This document shows positions 44,477 to 57,655 of a DNA stretch of 64,000 nucleotides, in pieces. A program made the position numbers and the translations under genes. The DNA is from Litsea cubeba (Eukaryota > Streptophyta > Magnoliopsida > Laurales > Lauraceae). Location of the stretch: NCBI GenBank assembly GCA_012931725.1, contig WHSA01000533.1:32030-96029 (forward strand), in the 5' to 3' direction. The notes under the pieces are model-generated. The model saw only the letters and a program-made list of their open reading frames with translations, did no database searches and was not told where the DNA came from. Within the stretch, counting starts at the first letter, position 1. Every line of letters starts with the position of its first letter.

Positions 44477-47356
44477 ACTCTCACCTCTAAAAAGAACATT
44501 TGGTCCCCCAAATGCCTACAAGTACCTCATCTGGAAAAAAATAAGGATACGCATTTTCAATATTATCTCTGAACTCCCACGTAGCTTCCTATGAACTACG
44601 ATGTTGGCATTGTACCTTGACCCAATGGATGGTCTTGGTACGCAGCACTATCTCCTTAGTGTCGATGATTTGCATCGGCCGCTCTACATAGGTTGCGTCT
44701 GCTTGTAACTGAAGTGGCTCGTGCTGCAACACGTGAGTAGGATCTGGAATATACTTCCGAAGCATTGAGACATGAAAAACATTGTGCATACCGACTAACT
44801 CTGGCGGTAGCATCAAACAATAGGCCACGTCTCCAATCTTGCTCTTGATCTCAAACGGTCCCACAAACCTCTTGGCAAGCTTCCCTTTTAGTCAAATCTA
44901 ACAACACCTCGCATCGGAGAAACTTTCAGAAACACCATATCCCCCACTTGGAATTCTAAAGGTCTCCGCCTCTTGTCTGCATAACCCTTCTGACGATCAC
45001 GTGAATCCTTCGGTCTCATCTGAACTATCCTGACTTTCTCACTGGAATCAGCAATCTCTGAGGGGCAATGAAAACTTCGAACTCCTACTTCCTCCCAACA
45101 CGCCGGAGTTCTGCATCTCCGTCCGTACAATGCCTCAAATGGTGTCATACCAATACTTGAATGATAGCTGTTATTGTAGGCAAACTCACACAAAGGCAAA
45201 CTTTCATCCCAACTCTCCTTAAATATCCAAAACACATGCTCTTAGAAGATCTTCCAAAGTATGGATGCTACGCTCTGACTGTCCATCTGTCAGAGGGTGG
45301 TAGGCTGTACTGAACTTCAACTGAGTACCCATAGCTGACTAAAAAGTATACCAAAATCAAGAGACAAACTTAGTGTCTCGATCGGATACTATGGACATAG
45401 GCACTCCATGTAACTTGACTATATTATCTCTGTACAATTTAGTCACCTTATCCATAAACTGACCAGTCTTGAATGGCAAAAAATATGCTGACTTAGTCAA
45501 TGTATCCACAATTACCCAAATAACATCATTGCTCTTCCTGGTGTTTGGCAACCCTGATATGAAATTTATGGTGATATTCTCCCATTTTCCACTGTGGAAT
45601 CTTTAATGGGTGAAGCAAACCATAAGGCTTCTTGTGCTCTACCTTAACCTGCTGACAAGTCATACACGTGAAAACGAATTCTACAATCTCTTTATTCATT
45701 TTCACCTACCAGTAGTGATTCTTCAAATTCTGATACATCTTGGTACTCCCCGAGTGAATAGAGTATCTGGTGTGGTGCTCATCTGTCATCAACTCTGACC
45801 TAATGTCTTGAACATCTGGCACACACAACATGTCCTTGTAGTACAAAACTCCATCAATCAATATGAACTCTGGCTTGTCATCAACATGCTCAATGATTCT
45901 CTATAACTCTAGATCATCCTTCTAAGCGTCCTTGATCCTGTTAACTATCTCTGCCTTCCAAACTCCCATAGTAGCAACTAGAGCTTTCTCATTGACAGTC
46001 TATACTTGCACATTCATATCTCTGAATTGCTCCATTCATCTGCATTCTGGCATTATACATCCACTGAATGCTGCCTTCCTACTGAGAGCATCTGCTACCA
46101 CATTCACTTTCCCGGGATGGTACTTGATCGGAAAATCATAATCCTTAATATACTCCATTCATCTCCGCTACCTGTTATTTAGGTCACCCGGCGTAAACAG
46201 GCATTGCAAGCTATTATGATTTGTATGCACCTCAAATCTTTCTCCATACAAATAATGCCTCCACAACTTCAATGCAAATACCACTGCTGCCAACTCTAAG
46301 TCATGTGTGGCATACTTCTTCTCATGATCCTTCAATTGCCTTGACCCATATGCTATCACCTTGTCATTTTGCATGAGAACACAGCCTAATCCTACCCCTG
46401 ATGTATTTGTAAAAACTATAAATCCTCCATTTCTAGAGGATAAGGTAAGTAAGGGTGATGTAGTCAATCGGATCTTTAACTCTTAGAAACTCTTTTCACA
46501 CCCATTCGTCCACACAAACTGGACATCCTTCCTTCTCAACTTAGTGAGTGGAGATGCTATGGTAGAAAATCCTTTCACAAACCTCCTGTAGTAACCTGCA
46601 AGTCCCAGAAAACTGTGAATTTCCGTTACATTCCGCGGACTACCCCAATTAACAACTGCTACTATCTTCTTAGGATCCACTGTCAGTCGAACCTTAGAAA
46701 TAATGTGGCCCAAAAATGCTACTTGCTCCAACCAAAACTCACACTTGCACAACTTAGCATGCAGTTGGTCATCCCTCAAAAGCTGCAATGATGTTCTCAA
46801 CTGATGCTCATGCTCCTCATTAGACTTCAAATATACCAACACATCATCTATGAAGACGCCCACAAACTGATCCAGGAAAGGGGCAAACGCCTTATTCACC
46901 AATGCCATAAAAACTGCTGGTGCATTTGTCAACCAAAAAGGCATCACAAGAAACTCGAAATGGTCATAGCTTGTACGGAATGCAGTCTTAGAAACATTCT
47001 CATTTCTTACTCACAAGGATGGTAACCGGAACGCCGATCTATTTTTGAAAAGAATTGAGCTCCCTGCAACTGGTCGAATAGCTCATCAATCCTCAGTATG
47101 GGATATTTGTTCTTAACAATCACCTGATTCAACTGTCTGTAGTCTATGCACATCCTCATTGTCACGTCCTTCTTCTTCACAAATATCACTGGAGCTCCCC
47201 ACAGTGAAACACTGGGCCTGATTAAACATTTATCCAACAGATCTTTTATCTGAGTCTTCAACTCCTTCTATTCTGCTGGAGCCATCCTATACGGGGCCTT
47301 CGAAATAGGTGTTGTACCTGGATGCAATTCTATCATGAAGTCTAACTCACGAACAA
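44477..47356 (-). pseudogene. Ty3/gypsy chromovirus pol relic, 5' truncated
   Basis: Minus strand. Reverse transcriptase runs from about 47,340 (LIRPSVSLWGAPVIFVKKKD, VFIDDVLVY), then RNase H (YATHDLELAAVVFALKLWRHYLYG) and a degraded zinc finger (about 45,600-46,100). Integrase follows (WVIVDTLTKSAYF, VSDRDTKFVS, TDGQSERSIHTLEDLLRA), then the GPFEI...NVFHVSMLRKY region, with a C-terminal chromodomain start (WEFRDNIENAYPYFF) ending at about 44,520. Many stops and shifts. Gag, protease and the start of RT are missing; similarity ends abruptly at 47,356. Its order and chromodomain place it among chromoviruses, near Tekay/Del. Confidence 0.85.
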
Positions 47357-47605
47357 GTATTCTTTTTTTATTATCTTTCCTCTCTTTTTCTTCTTTCTCC
47401 TCATTGTTTTTTCTCTCGTTTTCATTGTTTGATATTTCAAGACAGGGATGGGAATGCTATAGTGATATCCTCGACAACTGACATCTGAACACTATATCTT
47501 TGGTCCAGTGAGATTTAAGACCAAATTTCATATAAAAAAAGGCAAGAAATCTATAGCACCAAAATTCCTAGATGAGGAAATTTATGGAAAAAATCACCTT
47601 AGATG
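47357..47605. other. Unassigned junction sequence
   Basis: Pyrimidine-rich stretch between the truncated RT and the next element's inverted repeat. Confidence 0.3.
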
Positions 47606-48593
47606 TCAGGTGCACCAAAAAGGCCCTCATAGTTCATCTATGATAAAAAAGGCCATCTTGCAGAGTTTCACTATTATTTGAGCAACAGTATGGTCGCTCA
47701 TCTCTTCTTTCTTCCTCTTTTTCTTCCTCTTTTCCATCCTCTTTCCCATCTCCCCACTTATTTGGCTAGGAGAATAAGAGGATGATTATGGTAAAGATGG
47801 GAGGAGGCGAGATCTTGAAGGTGGAGTGGTTTTGATTAAAGGGATTCGATGGAGAGGAAAGAAGATGGTTTGGTGGATTGGTTGGCTAGTATTGGGCTCA
47901 GTTGAGAAAATTGGAACAAAAAACCGGAGACAATGATGATAGATGATGAAATTCAATTTGGCTCTGTGAAGAAAGAGGAGGTGGTGAGACTGGTCGAGAG
48001 AGAAGCAAAGAAGAAAGATGCTTTACAGAGGGGAAAATAATGGAGAAAGAGAAGAACAATAAAATGAAATGGGGATTAACAATGGGCCATATTTGGTTGG
48101 TGGGATAAGATGAGAGATGGTATGGGAGAAAGAAGAAGAACAATCAAAAGGAAAAGAAAGAGAGAAAGAAATGAGCGGGCTATGACGATTAGGGGATTTT
48201 GGCATTTGACGATTTTTTTTATTGTCTTGGTTTATAAGGAAAATCAGTTTAATAAGTTGTTACACTGTTAACATCTCAAATCACCAGCATGTTTAATCTT
48301 GCCCTTACTCTCTCCTTCACCGAACCAAACTACCCACTTCACAAACAAGTCATTTCCTTCTTCTCAATCAACTTTGATCTTCGCCATCACCCAGTCTACA
48401 GTCCTCTGAAACAAACACTCCCATCTCCAGAATCTTAGGCGAGAAATGGAGTGGGGGAATAAAAGAAAGGGAGAAGAGGAAAAAAGGAGAGGAAGAAGAA
48501 GAGACGAGCGACGGTATCACCGCTCAAACAATAGTGAAACTTGGCAAAAGGGCTTTTACTGTTGAACTATGAGACCTTTTTTGGTGCACCTGA
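47606..48593. mobile_element. 988-bp element with ~75-bp terminal inverted repeats
   Basis: Left end tcaggtgcaccaaaaaggcc...tttcactattatttgagc (47,606-47,683) is inverted at the right end (48,525-48,593). Internally one half is CT-rich and the other GA-rich. Long inverted repeats suggest a non-autonomous MULE, but I found no target duplication. Confidence 0.6.
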
Positions 48594-49880
48594 TGGGAGG
48601 CCCCACCCCTTGTGGGCCCTCAATTTGAATTTGAATACTATATTTTAGCCTAAGTAAATTTAAGTATACTAATTATGAGGTTTAGGAAGGGTAGTTATGT
48701 ATTTTCGTAAGTTTTAGTTAGAGTCATTAGGGTCATTAGGGTCATTAGGGTGTCATTAGGGTAGTTATGTATTTTCGTAAGTTATAGTTAGAGTCATTAT
48801 TCAATTTGAATTTGAATACTATATTTTAGCCTAAGTAAATTCTAGTTGTGTAATTAATAGGGTCATTAGGGTGTCTTTTATAATTTCTTAGAGTTAGTTT
48901 GTTTATTAGAGGCCCTAGCTAGATATTAGTAATTATTATAGGGGATATCCACTAGAGAATCTTCTAGAACCTCACCTAAAGACCAAACTATCCATAACCC
49001 TAACCCTAATCCTATTCAAACTAAAAGGGTATTTTAGTCCCTAGCCCAAACCCTAACCTAAATATATATACTACACCCTCCCATACCATGCGTTGGCTAC
49101 CATCTTCCCACTTTCATTTCCCTCTCTTTTCTTTCTTCTGCCCTCATTTCCCTCCAACTCTCTCGCAAATTCCCTCAAATTCTCTCATCTCTATCTCCCT
49201 CTCTCTCTCTAGAAACCTAGATCTATCCTCCAAAAAGAAGAAGAAGACTATCTACCACAATTCCAGCAGCAACTTATCATAAGGATCTTTATCTCTATCT
49301 TGCTAATCTCTCATTTCTCTTCAAATCAAGGTAAGTGCTCTCTTCTAGTTCAATTTCATTAGAATTCTCTCTTTCTCTCTCTAGATCTCCTTCCTTATAG
49401 CAATTCTCTTGTGGATGTGGGAATATGAGTAAAGATCTCTTCTAGATTTGAGATTTTGGGCTGGTTTTGGATTGAGAAAGCCTTAGGAGCTTAGATTTGT
49501 TATTTGGAGCTTGGTCTTTCTTTCTCTCTCTTTTCCTTCTTACCAAATTGATTCGAGGCAAGTACAATATGCTTACTTAATATATAATGCATGTTTACTG
49601 TTATTGATCCTGTAAATTTCTATTCAAATTATGTTAGAATTGATAGATCTACCTTTGAGCTTGTTTTCTAGGGATTTTGGCCATTGATGGATGGGTTGAT
49701 CTCATTTGGAAGATCAATGGCCCATGGATTGGATGGTTGGATGTATATTGGAGTGCTTTTCATGTTTCTGGATGTTTATGTGGTGATTGGACCAGATTGG
49801 ATGGAATTGGGTGGAAATTGAAATGAAAAGAAAGAAATCTAGAAATTCTGAAATTTGCAACAGGCCAGTGTACCAGGTTG

Positions 49881-50120
49881 ACCGAGCTTAGTGCAGATTG
49901 ACCGAGCTCAGTGCCAGGTGACCGAACTCAGTGCAGATTGACCAAGCTCAGTGCAGGTATACCAAGCTCAGTACCAGGGAACCGAGCTCGGTGCAGGTTG
50001 ACCGAGCTCAGTGCCAGGTGACCGAGCTCAGTGCAGGTTGACCGAGCTCAGTGCCAGGTGACCGAACTTTGATCCAGGTGACCGAGCTCTAAGCCAGGTG
50101 ACCGAGCTCTGTGCCAAGTA
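49881..50120 (+). repeat. Twelve 20-bp tandem repeats in strict register
   Basis: Unit accgagctcagtgccaggtg starts every 20 bp from 49,881 to 50,101 with substitutions but no indel. Most units keep the gagctc palindrome. Confidence 0.92.
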
Positions 50121-50279
50121 GACTGAGAATATTGGAGTTCCAAGAAAAATAAGCTAGAACCTGGGACTCCCTTCAGCCAGGATCTCCAGTGTGCGCGGTC
50201 GACCGACGAGGCCAGGCGGTCAATCGAGCACACAAGAATTTCTGGAAATCACGCTTTACTTGTAGGGTGTTTGTTTCTT

Positions 50280-50401
50280 GGGAAATTCTATATGCACCCC
50301 AAAAATTTCTGAACACACCCACATTCTTCAATGAACAATGATTTTTTTTCTTTAGAATGTGGGTCTGCTTAGTAATTTTTGGGGTGCATATAGAATTTCC
50401 C
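50280..50401. mobile_element. Fold-back MITE, copy B, 9-bp duplication
   Basis: 122 bp, ends gggaaattctatatgcacccc and its complement, the same family as copy A at 43,709. Perfect 9-bp flanks ttgtttctt at 50,271-50,279 and 50,402-50,410. The central part is more diverged than in copy A. Confidence 0.85.
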
Positions 50402-50467
50402 TTGTTTCTTTGATCCCAGTGTGCAAAGTCGACCGCCCAGGCTAGGAGGTCGACTAAGCACACTGTG

Positions 50468-52896
50468 TGTAATACCTTGGGCCAGTTTGGCCCAGTTTTA
50501 TTTCAAGGTATATAGTAATGGGTTGGATTAGGACTTTTATGACCTGGTCTCAATCCATTAGGAGACTTGTTTAAATAAGTAGTTAAGTTGTTTAACCTTA
50601 TCCCCTAAGAGAGGAGGATTTTCTTCGTAGAACCTGGGGGGGGGGATTTCCAACGAATGAAATTTGGGGTTGTCCCCAGATTTTTCTCTCGTACTCCTTT
50701 TTCTTATTTAGTTATTGTTGCCTTTTGATACTCACATTTTGGCTAAAGAGGAGAAGAGGACACAGAGTGGAGGAGAGTTATCTTTGAAGATCAGCTAGCA
50801 AGACTCGTGGGGAGGAAGAAAATGCCGGAAGATCTAGTGGATGCAGTATACAAGGCCCCATATCCACCGAGCTACAATTTTCTACACAAGAAGGTGAGTG
50901 ATCTACCTAAATATTTGGTTATTTAATCAAGACAACTGATAATAGGTATGGATTTATTCACTTGGTATTGCATGTATACAGTAATCTCTCTGTAGTAAGA
51001 AGTAGACATCAAGTATTTTTTATTCCAGAGATTTATGTAAGAAGTGTTGATTGAGCAATACAATTGATATGGAGTGCAAATCCATAAGCATCCATTGAAT
51101 ATGTGTAAAAGTGGTGATACAGAAATATGTCGTCAGTGTTATATGAATGTTGATTTCAGTTGAGGGACCCATCAGTGGGCCTGATCTGAGATCAGGACCA
51201 CACATCCTGTAGAAAACTCTTGGTCGACCACAGGCATGTGAGCCATCTGAGATTCTGATCATTGGGACCCACTGTTCAATTGGCTAACTGAATCCCAGGC
51301 GTGAATGAGGAGGAATTTGTGCCGAATGTGATTTCTATTGTGGGACCCATCAGTGGACCTGATCAGAGATCAGGGCCACACATCTTGTAGAGGGCTCTTG
51401 GTCGACCACAGGGATGTGAGACATCTTGAATTCTGATCAGTGGGACCCACTATTCAATAGAGTAAAGGAATCCCAGGCGTGAATGTGTACAGTTAGGCGA
51501 CAATGGTTGTGAGACCCACCTGTAGATCTGATCCAAAATCAAGACCACCCGTATTGCAGGAGACCCATGGGCGACCCTTGTAGAGGTGGACCCCTAAAGG
51601 GTAGGTCCCATCTGACCGTACAGTTAGTGATCATGTGGATGACTGACGAATTTGATTTTTGATGAAAGTATCCAATTTCTGTTGTGATCTATGGACCACC
51701 AGGAATGATCTAATGGTAGATCTAATCCATTAGGAGTAAAATTATAACCTTGGTGACCTTAAGAAACAGATTTGATCTTATAATAAGTTGGTGGGGCCCA
51801 CTGTTTGGTGTAATCCAAATAGATAGATGATTGATTGTTTTTCTTTAGAAGAGTTTGAGTGCTTAAGGTTCTGACGTATGAGACTCAGTATATTGATACC
51901 CTGTTGGTTTAGGGATCAAGTCAGGAATTAGGATGTGAAGAATTGGTGTTAATGTTATATCTTAGATTTGAGGGATCCATTGGTTCACTTGATAAATATC
52001 AGGGTTAGCCATCTGAATGAGCCCTGATGGGTGACCAGGATGGGCCTGATCCCAGGTGGAATTTTCTAATGGGGTCCACCATCATCTTATCAACTTCCTT
52101 TTGGATACATGTTGCCTTTATTAAATTGGGGACATCATAATATTAAATGAGGTAGAATAATTCCGATTATTAGTGTATAGTCTCTTACTGACATACTAAG
52201 ACTAGCCATATAAACACATTTATGGAAATGACTCATTTCTAGAAAATTTGAACTATTGAACCTCTCTTTGAGAGAGTCTTATGGAACTATTGAACCTCTC
52301 TTTGAGAGAGTCTTATTAAACCATTGAACCTCTCTTTGAGAGAGTATTATTGAACCATTAGAATCATCGATTGAAAATCTTGAATTTAATAAGTGCTCTG
52401 ACACGATATGAAATTAATGTTAGAAAAACTGTATGAACATAAGAGACTCCATAAGACACTTTTCTTATCTTATAATCTTACTTTCTATATGGAAAATTAT
52501 TGTTCTATCTTATTATTCAAATTATGAATTTAGGAGTATTACTCACCAGTTTTTCTGACAAGTGGTTCACCCCACTTCAGGTACTGGTCTTTTGGGGGAG
52601 CTTGGAAATGAAGGCATTCAGCGATTGGATTTCAATTTGCAAGGCTGATGAGAGCGTTATATTGGAATTAACATTAGAACTTTATAGATAGATTATTGTT
52701 TTCAATAAGGATGAACTTGGTTTCTTTATGAATTTTAATGTTTAAGATTGTTGTTATTTTTCTTTTAGTTAAATTGAGAATCAAATAAATTATAAGCATT
52801 GCTCAATTCTTTGTCATATTTGATTTATGTGGTGATCTTGACTTGATAAATGTGATGTCCCGAAATCTGAAGAGCTCCAGGCTTCGGGGTGTTACA
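50468..52896 (+). repeat. 5' LTR of a plus-strand chromovirus, ~2.4 kb
   Basis: Starts TGTAATACC and ends GGTGTTACA, nearly perfect inverted ends, followed by a primer-site-like segment. Its last ~364 bp recur in inverted orientation at 59,948-60,313, about 97% identical by eye. A ~176-bp tandem duplication (gggacccatcagtgg, gaccacacatc, cttggtcgaccacag) lies at about 51,150-51,490. Three 34-bp repeats lie at 52,251-52,352. Confidence 0.75.
52251..52362 (+). repeat. 34-bp tandem repeats in the LTR
   Basis: Units begin at 52,251, 52,285 and 52,319, core attgaacctctctttgagag, plus a partial fourth. The core contains the palindrome ctctctttgagagag. Confidence 0.85.
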
Positions 52897-52897
52897 A

Positions 52898-52911
52898 AGC
52901 GGTATCAAAGC
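52898..52911 (+). promoter_or_regulatory. Primer-binding-site remnant
   Basis: agcggtatcaaagc just after the LTR resembles tggtatcagagc, the initiator-tRNA-Met site, with changes. Confidence 0.5.
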
Positions 52912-53040
52912 ATGATCTTGGGCAATATTAAAAGACTTAACAACTCCTAGATACATTGTGAGGACGTTATAAGGGGGGAATAGTATGATAGAAACTTATT
53001 CTCTGTGATCGTATGCTAAGTTGTGAATTTTTTTGTAGGG

Positions 53041-56000
53041 AAAGGAATATGAACAACCAAGAAAAACTTTCAGAATGCCAATGATAACCAGAACGAGTAT
53101 GCGAACCTAAATGGGCAATCAAGGCATTAACCCTAACCTATTGGGGGCCAGGCTGAGCTACCAGAATATGCTCGACAGATGTTCCACCTCCTTCATGATG
53201 GCTTACAGTCAGGTACAGGAGCAGATCTGCGACCTTGGCAGCACGTCAGGGTTAGGAACAATGATCTGCGCACAGGCCATAGTGGTGAAGGAGATGAAAA
53301 TGCTCCTGGAGGCAGAGACAGAGAAAAAGGACACTCTTTACAAACGATTCAATGAATTCCGACCCAGGTACTTTGATGAAACCACCCATCCTTGGGATGC
53401 TAACAAGTGGGTGGAAACAAATGGAAGGGAATTTCGAAGTGATGGGATGCTCGGACCGACAGAAAGCAGTCTGGCTGCATTCAAACTTGAAGGAGATGCG
53501 AAAGAATGGTGGAAAGCTGCGAAGAAAACCTTCGAGGGTCCGGAAAAGGAAATCACTGGCATGCGTTAAGAAGGAGTTCATTCTGAAATTATTCCGGAGC
53601 ATATCAGAGAACAAAAGAAGAGGGAATTCCAGACTTTGGTGCAAGGGAGTATGACCGTTAGCAAAATACTACAAACAGATTTACAGAGTGTCCCACTTTG
53701 TAGAGAAACTGGTGGCCACTGATGCGATGAAGCAGAACAAATTCATCGAGGGATTACGGACCAGATATCAAAAAAGGATGTGAAACTGGGGCGAGCCGGC
53801 TAACTTTGCAGCTGCTTTAAAAAAGAGCATTTGTATCAGAAGAAACGACTGCTGAATTGAACAGTACATTCTCGGTTAGGACGACGGGAATCAAGAGGGA
53901 CTATCAGAATAACCGTGAGCCCCAAAGAAGCAGAGACTAGATAAAAGAATAAAATGCCAGAGATGTGGAAAGAACCATCGCACAGAGGAATGCCAATTGG
54001 TCTACGGGTGCATGTTTCCATTTGTGGGCAGGTTGGCCATCTTATTAAAGATGTCCAAAGAAACACAGGATAAGGATCGACGTCAACAACAAGAACAACC
54101 ACCAAGGCCAGAATTATAGCAAAGGTTACCAGGACAATCCCTGTCGACGAATCAGCAGAATCCACTCGGCACGGAATCAATACAATGCTCCGAATCAGCG
54201 AATCAGCCAAGGGGACCGCCTAATCAACCTAGAAGGACAGAATTCCAATCGTGGGCGACCCATCATGGCGGACACCGAGGGGACAGCAGCCCAATGCCAG
54301 GGTCTTTGTACTACGCAACAGGAGCTCAGGCTACAATTAATTGTGTAGAGGGTATGATTTTAATTTCCAATGTAAAGCTTATACTTTATTTGATATCTGG
54401 CTCTACTCATTCTTTTGTGTCACCGGTATTTGCTCCTAAGATGAACAAAACCACCTCTACACTAAATCAATCAATTCATAGTATCAACCCCCACTAGAGG
54501 ACATGTGAGTACGTGCACTGCATTTCTCAATTGTCCGTTAATTATCGGGGAAAACAATATGCCAGTTGACTTGATATTGTTACCTATGAGTGATTTTGAC
54601 ATCATCATTGGGATGGATTGGCTAGCAAAGTATAGAGGAGTCTTGGACTGTTTTAACAAGCTGGTACATTCTCAATCTAGAAGGGTATGATGATGTGTGT
54701 GTACTAGGAAGGAGAAGGCCAGTTACACACGACAGTCATCTCAGCCATTAAGGCTTGTAAATTGTGAAGAGTGGATGTGATGGATACCTAGCCTTCGTTT
54801 CAGAAGAAAAAACCGAAGCCTAAGCTGGAAGACACTCCCATAGTTAGAGAATTTCCTAATGTATTCCAGGATTGACCTGCCTGGTTTGCCACCAATTAGA
54901 GAAGTGGACTTTGCTATAGAATTGTACAGGGACTGCGCCAATTTCTAAAGCTCCATACGTATGGCACATGCCGAAGTTGAAAGAACTCAAAGCTAATTGC
55001 AGAAGTTACTAGAAAAAGGACTCATAAGACCCAGTGTATCTCCGTGGGGAGCGCCAGTCTTATTCGTCAAGCAGAAGGATGGTCATTACGAATGTGTATT
55101 GACTATCGTCAGTTGAATCAAGTAACCATCTAAGAATAAGTACCCCGCTCCACGCATTGATGAACTGTTGATCAGCTTCAGGGTGGCGAATTATTTCTCC
55201 CATATCGACCTCGGATCGGGATACCATCAGCTAAGGGTAAGAGAAGAAGATATACCTAGACAACTTTTCGAAACCAGGTACAGACATTATGAGTTACTTG
55301 GTATTGCCTTTTGGGCCTAACCAATGCGCCAGCGTGTTCATGGCGCTTATGAATCACATTTCCAAGCCTTACCTGGATCAGTTTGTTGTGGTATTCACTT
55401 GATGATATACTTATCTATTCTCAAGTCATTGGAGGAACATGGAAATCATTTGCGCACTTCTCTTCAGCTATTGAGGGAAAACCAAGCTTTATGCTAAGCT
55501 AAGTAAGTGTGACTTCTGGCTAGAACAAGTGAGCTTTCTTGGGCCATATCATTTCCGGTGAAGGACTGTATGTGGATCCTAGCAAATCGAAGCTATTTCA
55601 AATTGGAAGAGACCAGCAAATGCAATCTGAATCCGTAGCTTTCTGGGTTAGCTGGATACTACAGAAGATTTGTGCAAGGTTTTTCCTCTATAGCAGGTCC
55701 TTTGACCAACTACTCGGAAGAATATGCCATTCTTGTGGAATGATAAATGTGAAACAAGTTTCCAGACGCTAAAAGATAAACTAACTCAGCCCCAGTTTTA
55801 GCCTCCTTCTGGCAGCGGAGGTTTTGTGATTTTCTGTGATGCATCACTGCATGGTTTAGGATGTGTGCTTATGCAACATGGTAGGGTGATTGCTTATGCA
55901 TCTAGACAGTTGAAATCTCATGAACAGAATTATGCTACACATGATCTAGAATTGGGTGCAGTTGTCTTTGCACTCAAAATTTGGCGGCACTATTTGTATG

Positions 56001-57655
56001 GGGAGGAATTTGAAGTATATACAGATCATAAGAGCCTAAATATGTGTTTTGCAAAAAGATTGAATTTACGACAGGGAGATGGATGGAATTCCTGAAGGAT
56101 TATGATTTCTCTATATTTTACCATCGGGTAAAGCTAATGTGGTTGCTGATGCTTTAAGCAGGAAATCGGCTCAGTTGGCTTCATTAACAACTGAGAAGTT
56201 GATGGAAGAGGTGGAAGAATTAAATGTAAACCTTTGGTCGATCAACAATAAGGTGTGTTAGGGAATTTCAGGGTCCAGCCTGAGTTGATTCAAAGGTCAA
56301 AGACCGCCAGAGAGATGACCCGGCATTTTGGCGATATTCAACTGAATTGATAACAAGCCGGATTTTTCCATCAGCAATGCTACATTGTACTACAGGAATA
56401 GATTGTGTGTTCCAAACATTCCGGAAATCAAAGATGAAATTTTGAAGGAGGCACATTGTACACGTTACACCATCACCCGGGGAGCACCAAAATGTACCAA
56501 AATTTGAAGATACGTTTTGGTGGGTTGGCATGAAGAATGATGTTGCTGAATTTGTGGGTAGGTGCTTTACCTGTCAACAAGTCAAGGCGATCACAGGAAG
56601 CCTGGAGGGCTGCTTCAGCCATTACCAGTACCTGAATGGAAATGGGAACATATCTCAATGGATTTTGTGTCAGGTTTTCCAAAGACCTTTAGAAACAATG
56701 AAATCATTTGGGTAATTGTGGATCGGTTGACAAAATCGGCTCACTTCATCCCCATTAAAAATAGAACATCTATGGAATACTTGGCACAAAGGTATGTGAA
56801 GAGATTGTGAGATTGCATGGAGTACCTGCTTCTATTGTATCAGATAGGGATACGAGGTTCGTATCGAATTTTGGAAGAAGCTGCAAGCTGCGATGGGTAC
56901 AAGGTTGAGTTTCAGTACCGCATATCATCCACAAACCGATGGGCAAACAGAAAGAACAAATCAGACTCTTGAAGACATGTTGAGAGTGTGTGCTTTGGAC
57001 TTTAAGGACAGTTGGGATGAACAGTTGGCACTTGTTGAGTTCGCTTATAATAACAGCTATCATTCAAGTATCAAGATGGCTCCGTTCGAAGCACTTTACA
57101 GTCGAAACTGTCGATCTCCAATTTGTTGGAAAGAGGTTGGTGATGGGAGAGTTCTTGGTCCCGATTGGGTTCAGACTTCCACTGCTATATCAAAAGATCA
57201 GGGACCGCATGAGAGCAGCTCAGAGTAGACAGAAAAGTTATGCGGATAATCGCCGACGGAATTAGAATTTGCTGTGGGTGATTACGTCTTTCTTAAAGTT
57301 TCTCCAACTAAGGGAGTTATGTGTTTTGGCAAGAAAGGAAACTGAGCCCACGGTATGTCGGGCCATTTGAAATCATCGGGCATGTCAGTGATGGTAATGC
57401 TTATGCTCTTGGATTACCGCCTCAACTAGCTGGAGTGCACAATGTGTTTCACGTGTCCATGCTCAAGAAATATCAGCCCGACCCTTCTCATATAATAAAC
57501 TATGAATCGATTCAAGTGCAGCCAGATTTATCTTATTAGGAACGGCCAGTGAAGATCCTGGAAACTACAAAGAGAGCTTTGCAGAACCGGACAGTGAAAC
57601 TGGTTAAAGTTTTGTGGGAGCATCACAAACAATTTGAATCTACTTGGGAGTCGTT
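53041..57655 (+). pseudogene. Ty3/gypsy chromovirus gag-pol relic
   Basis: Plus strand, in many short frames. Gag (about 53,110-53,850: NEFRPRYFDETTHPWDANKW, LEGDAKEWWKAAKKTF), a CCHC knuckle (CQRCGKNHRTEEC, about 53,957) and protease (about 54,390-54,650). At the protease active site the aspartate codon is displaced from the frame, leaving ISGSTHSF. RT (about 54,960-55,500), RNase H (55,826-56,050), a zinc finger (CFTCQQVKA) and integrase (WVIVDRLTKSAHFIP, HPQTDGQTERTNQTLEDMLR) follow. The order ends with NVFHVSMLKKYQPDP and a chromodomain start cut off at about 57,655. Dozens of stops and shifts: an old, dead copy of the Tekay/Del type. Confidence 0.88.

Larger units (their letters stand above)
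48594..50467 (+). repeat. LTR-like region of another gypsy element
   Basis: A TATA-like aaatatatatactac at about 49,050 precedes a CT-rich leader. A 172-bp-spaced duplication (gaatttgaatactatatttt at about 48,637 and 48,806) and a gtcattaggg run (48,724-48,758) lie in the presumed U3. Two similar blocks built on gtcgaccg...ggtcga occur at about 50,187 and 50,417. Ends not defined. Confidence 0.4.

Noticed and set aside
48995..49015. Telomere-like ccctaaccctaa
   Set aside because: Only about two imperfect units within an LTR-like sequence; no array.
49881..50120. CRISPR-like regular repeats
   Set aside because: The repeats are adjacent with no unique spacers and lie in a plant LTR-like region.
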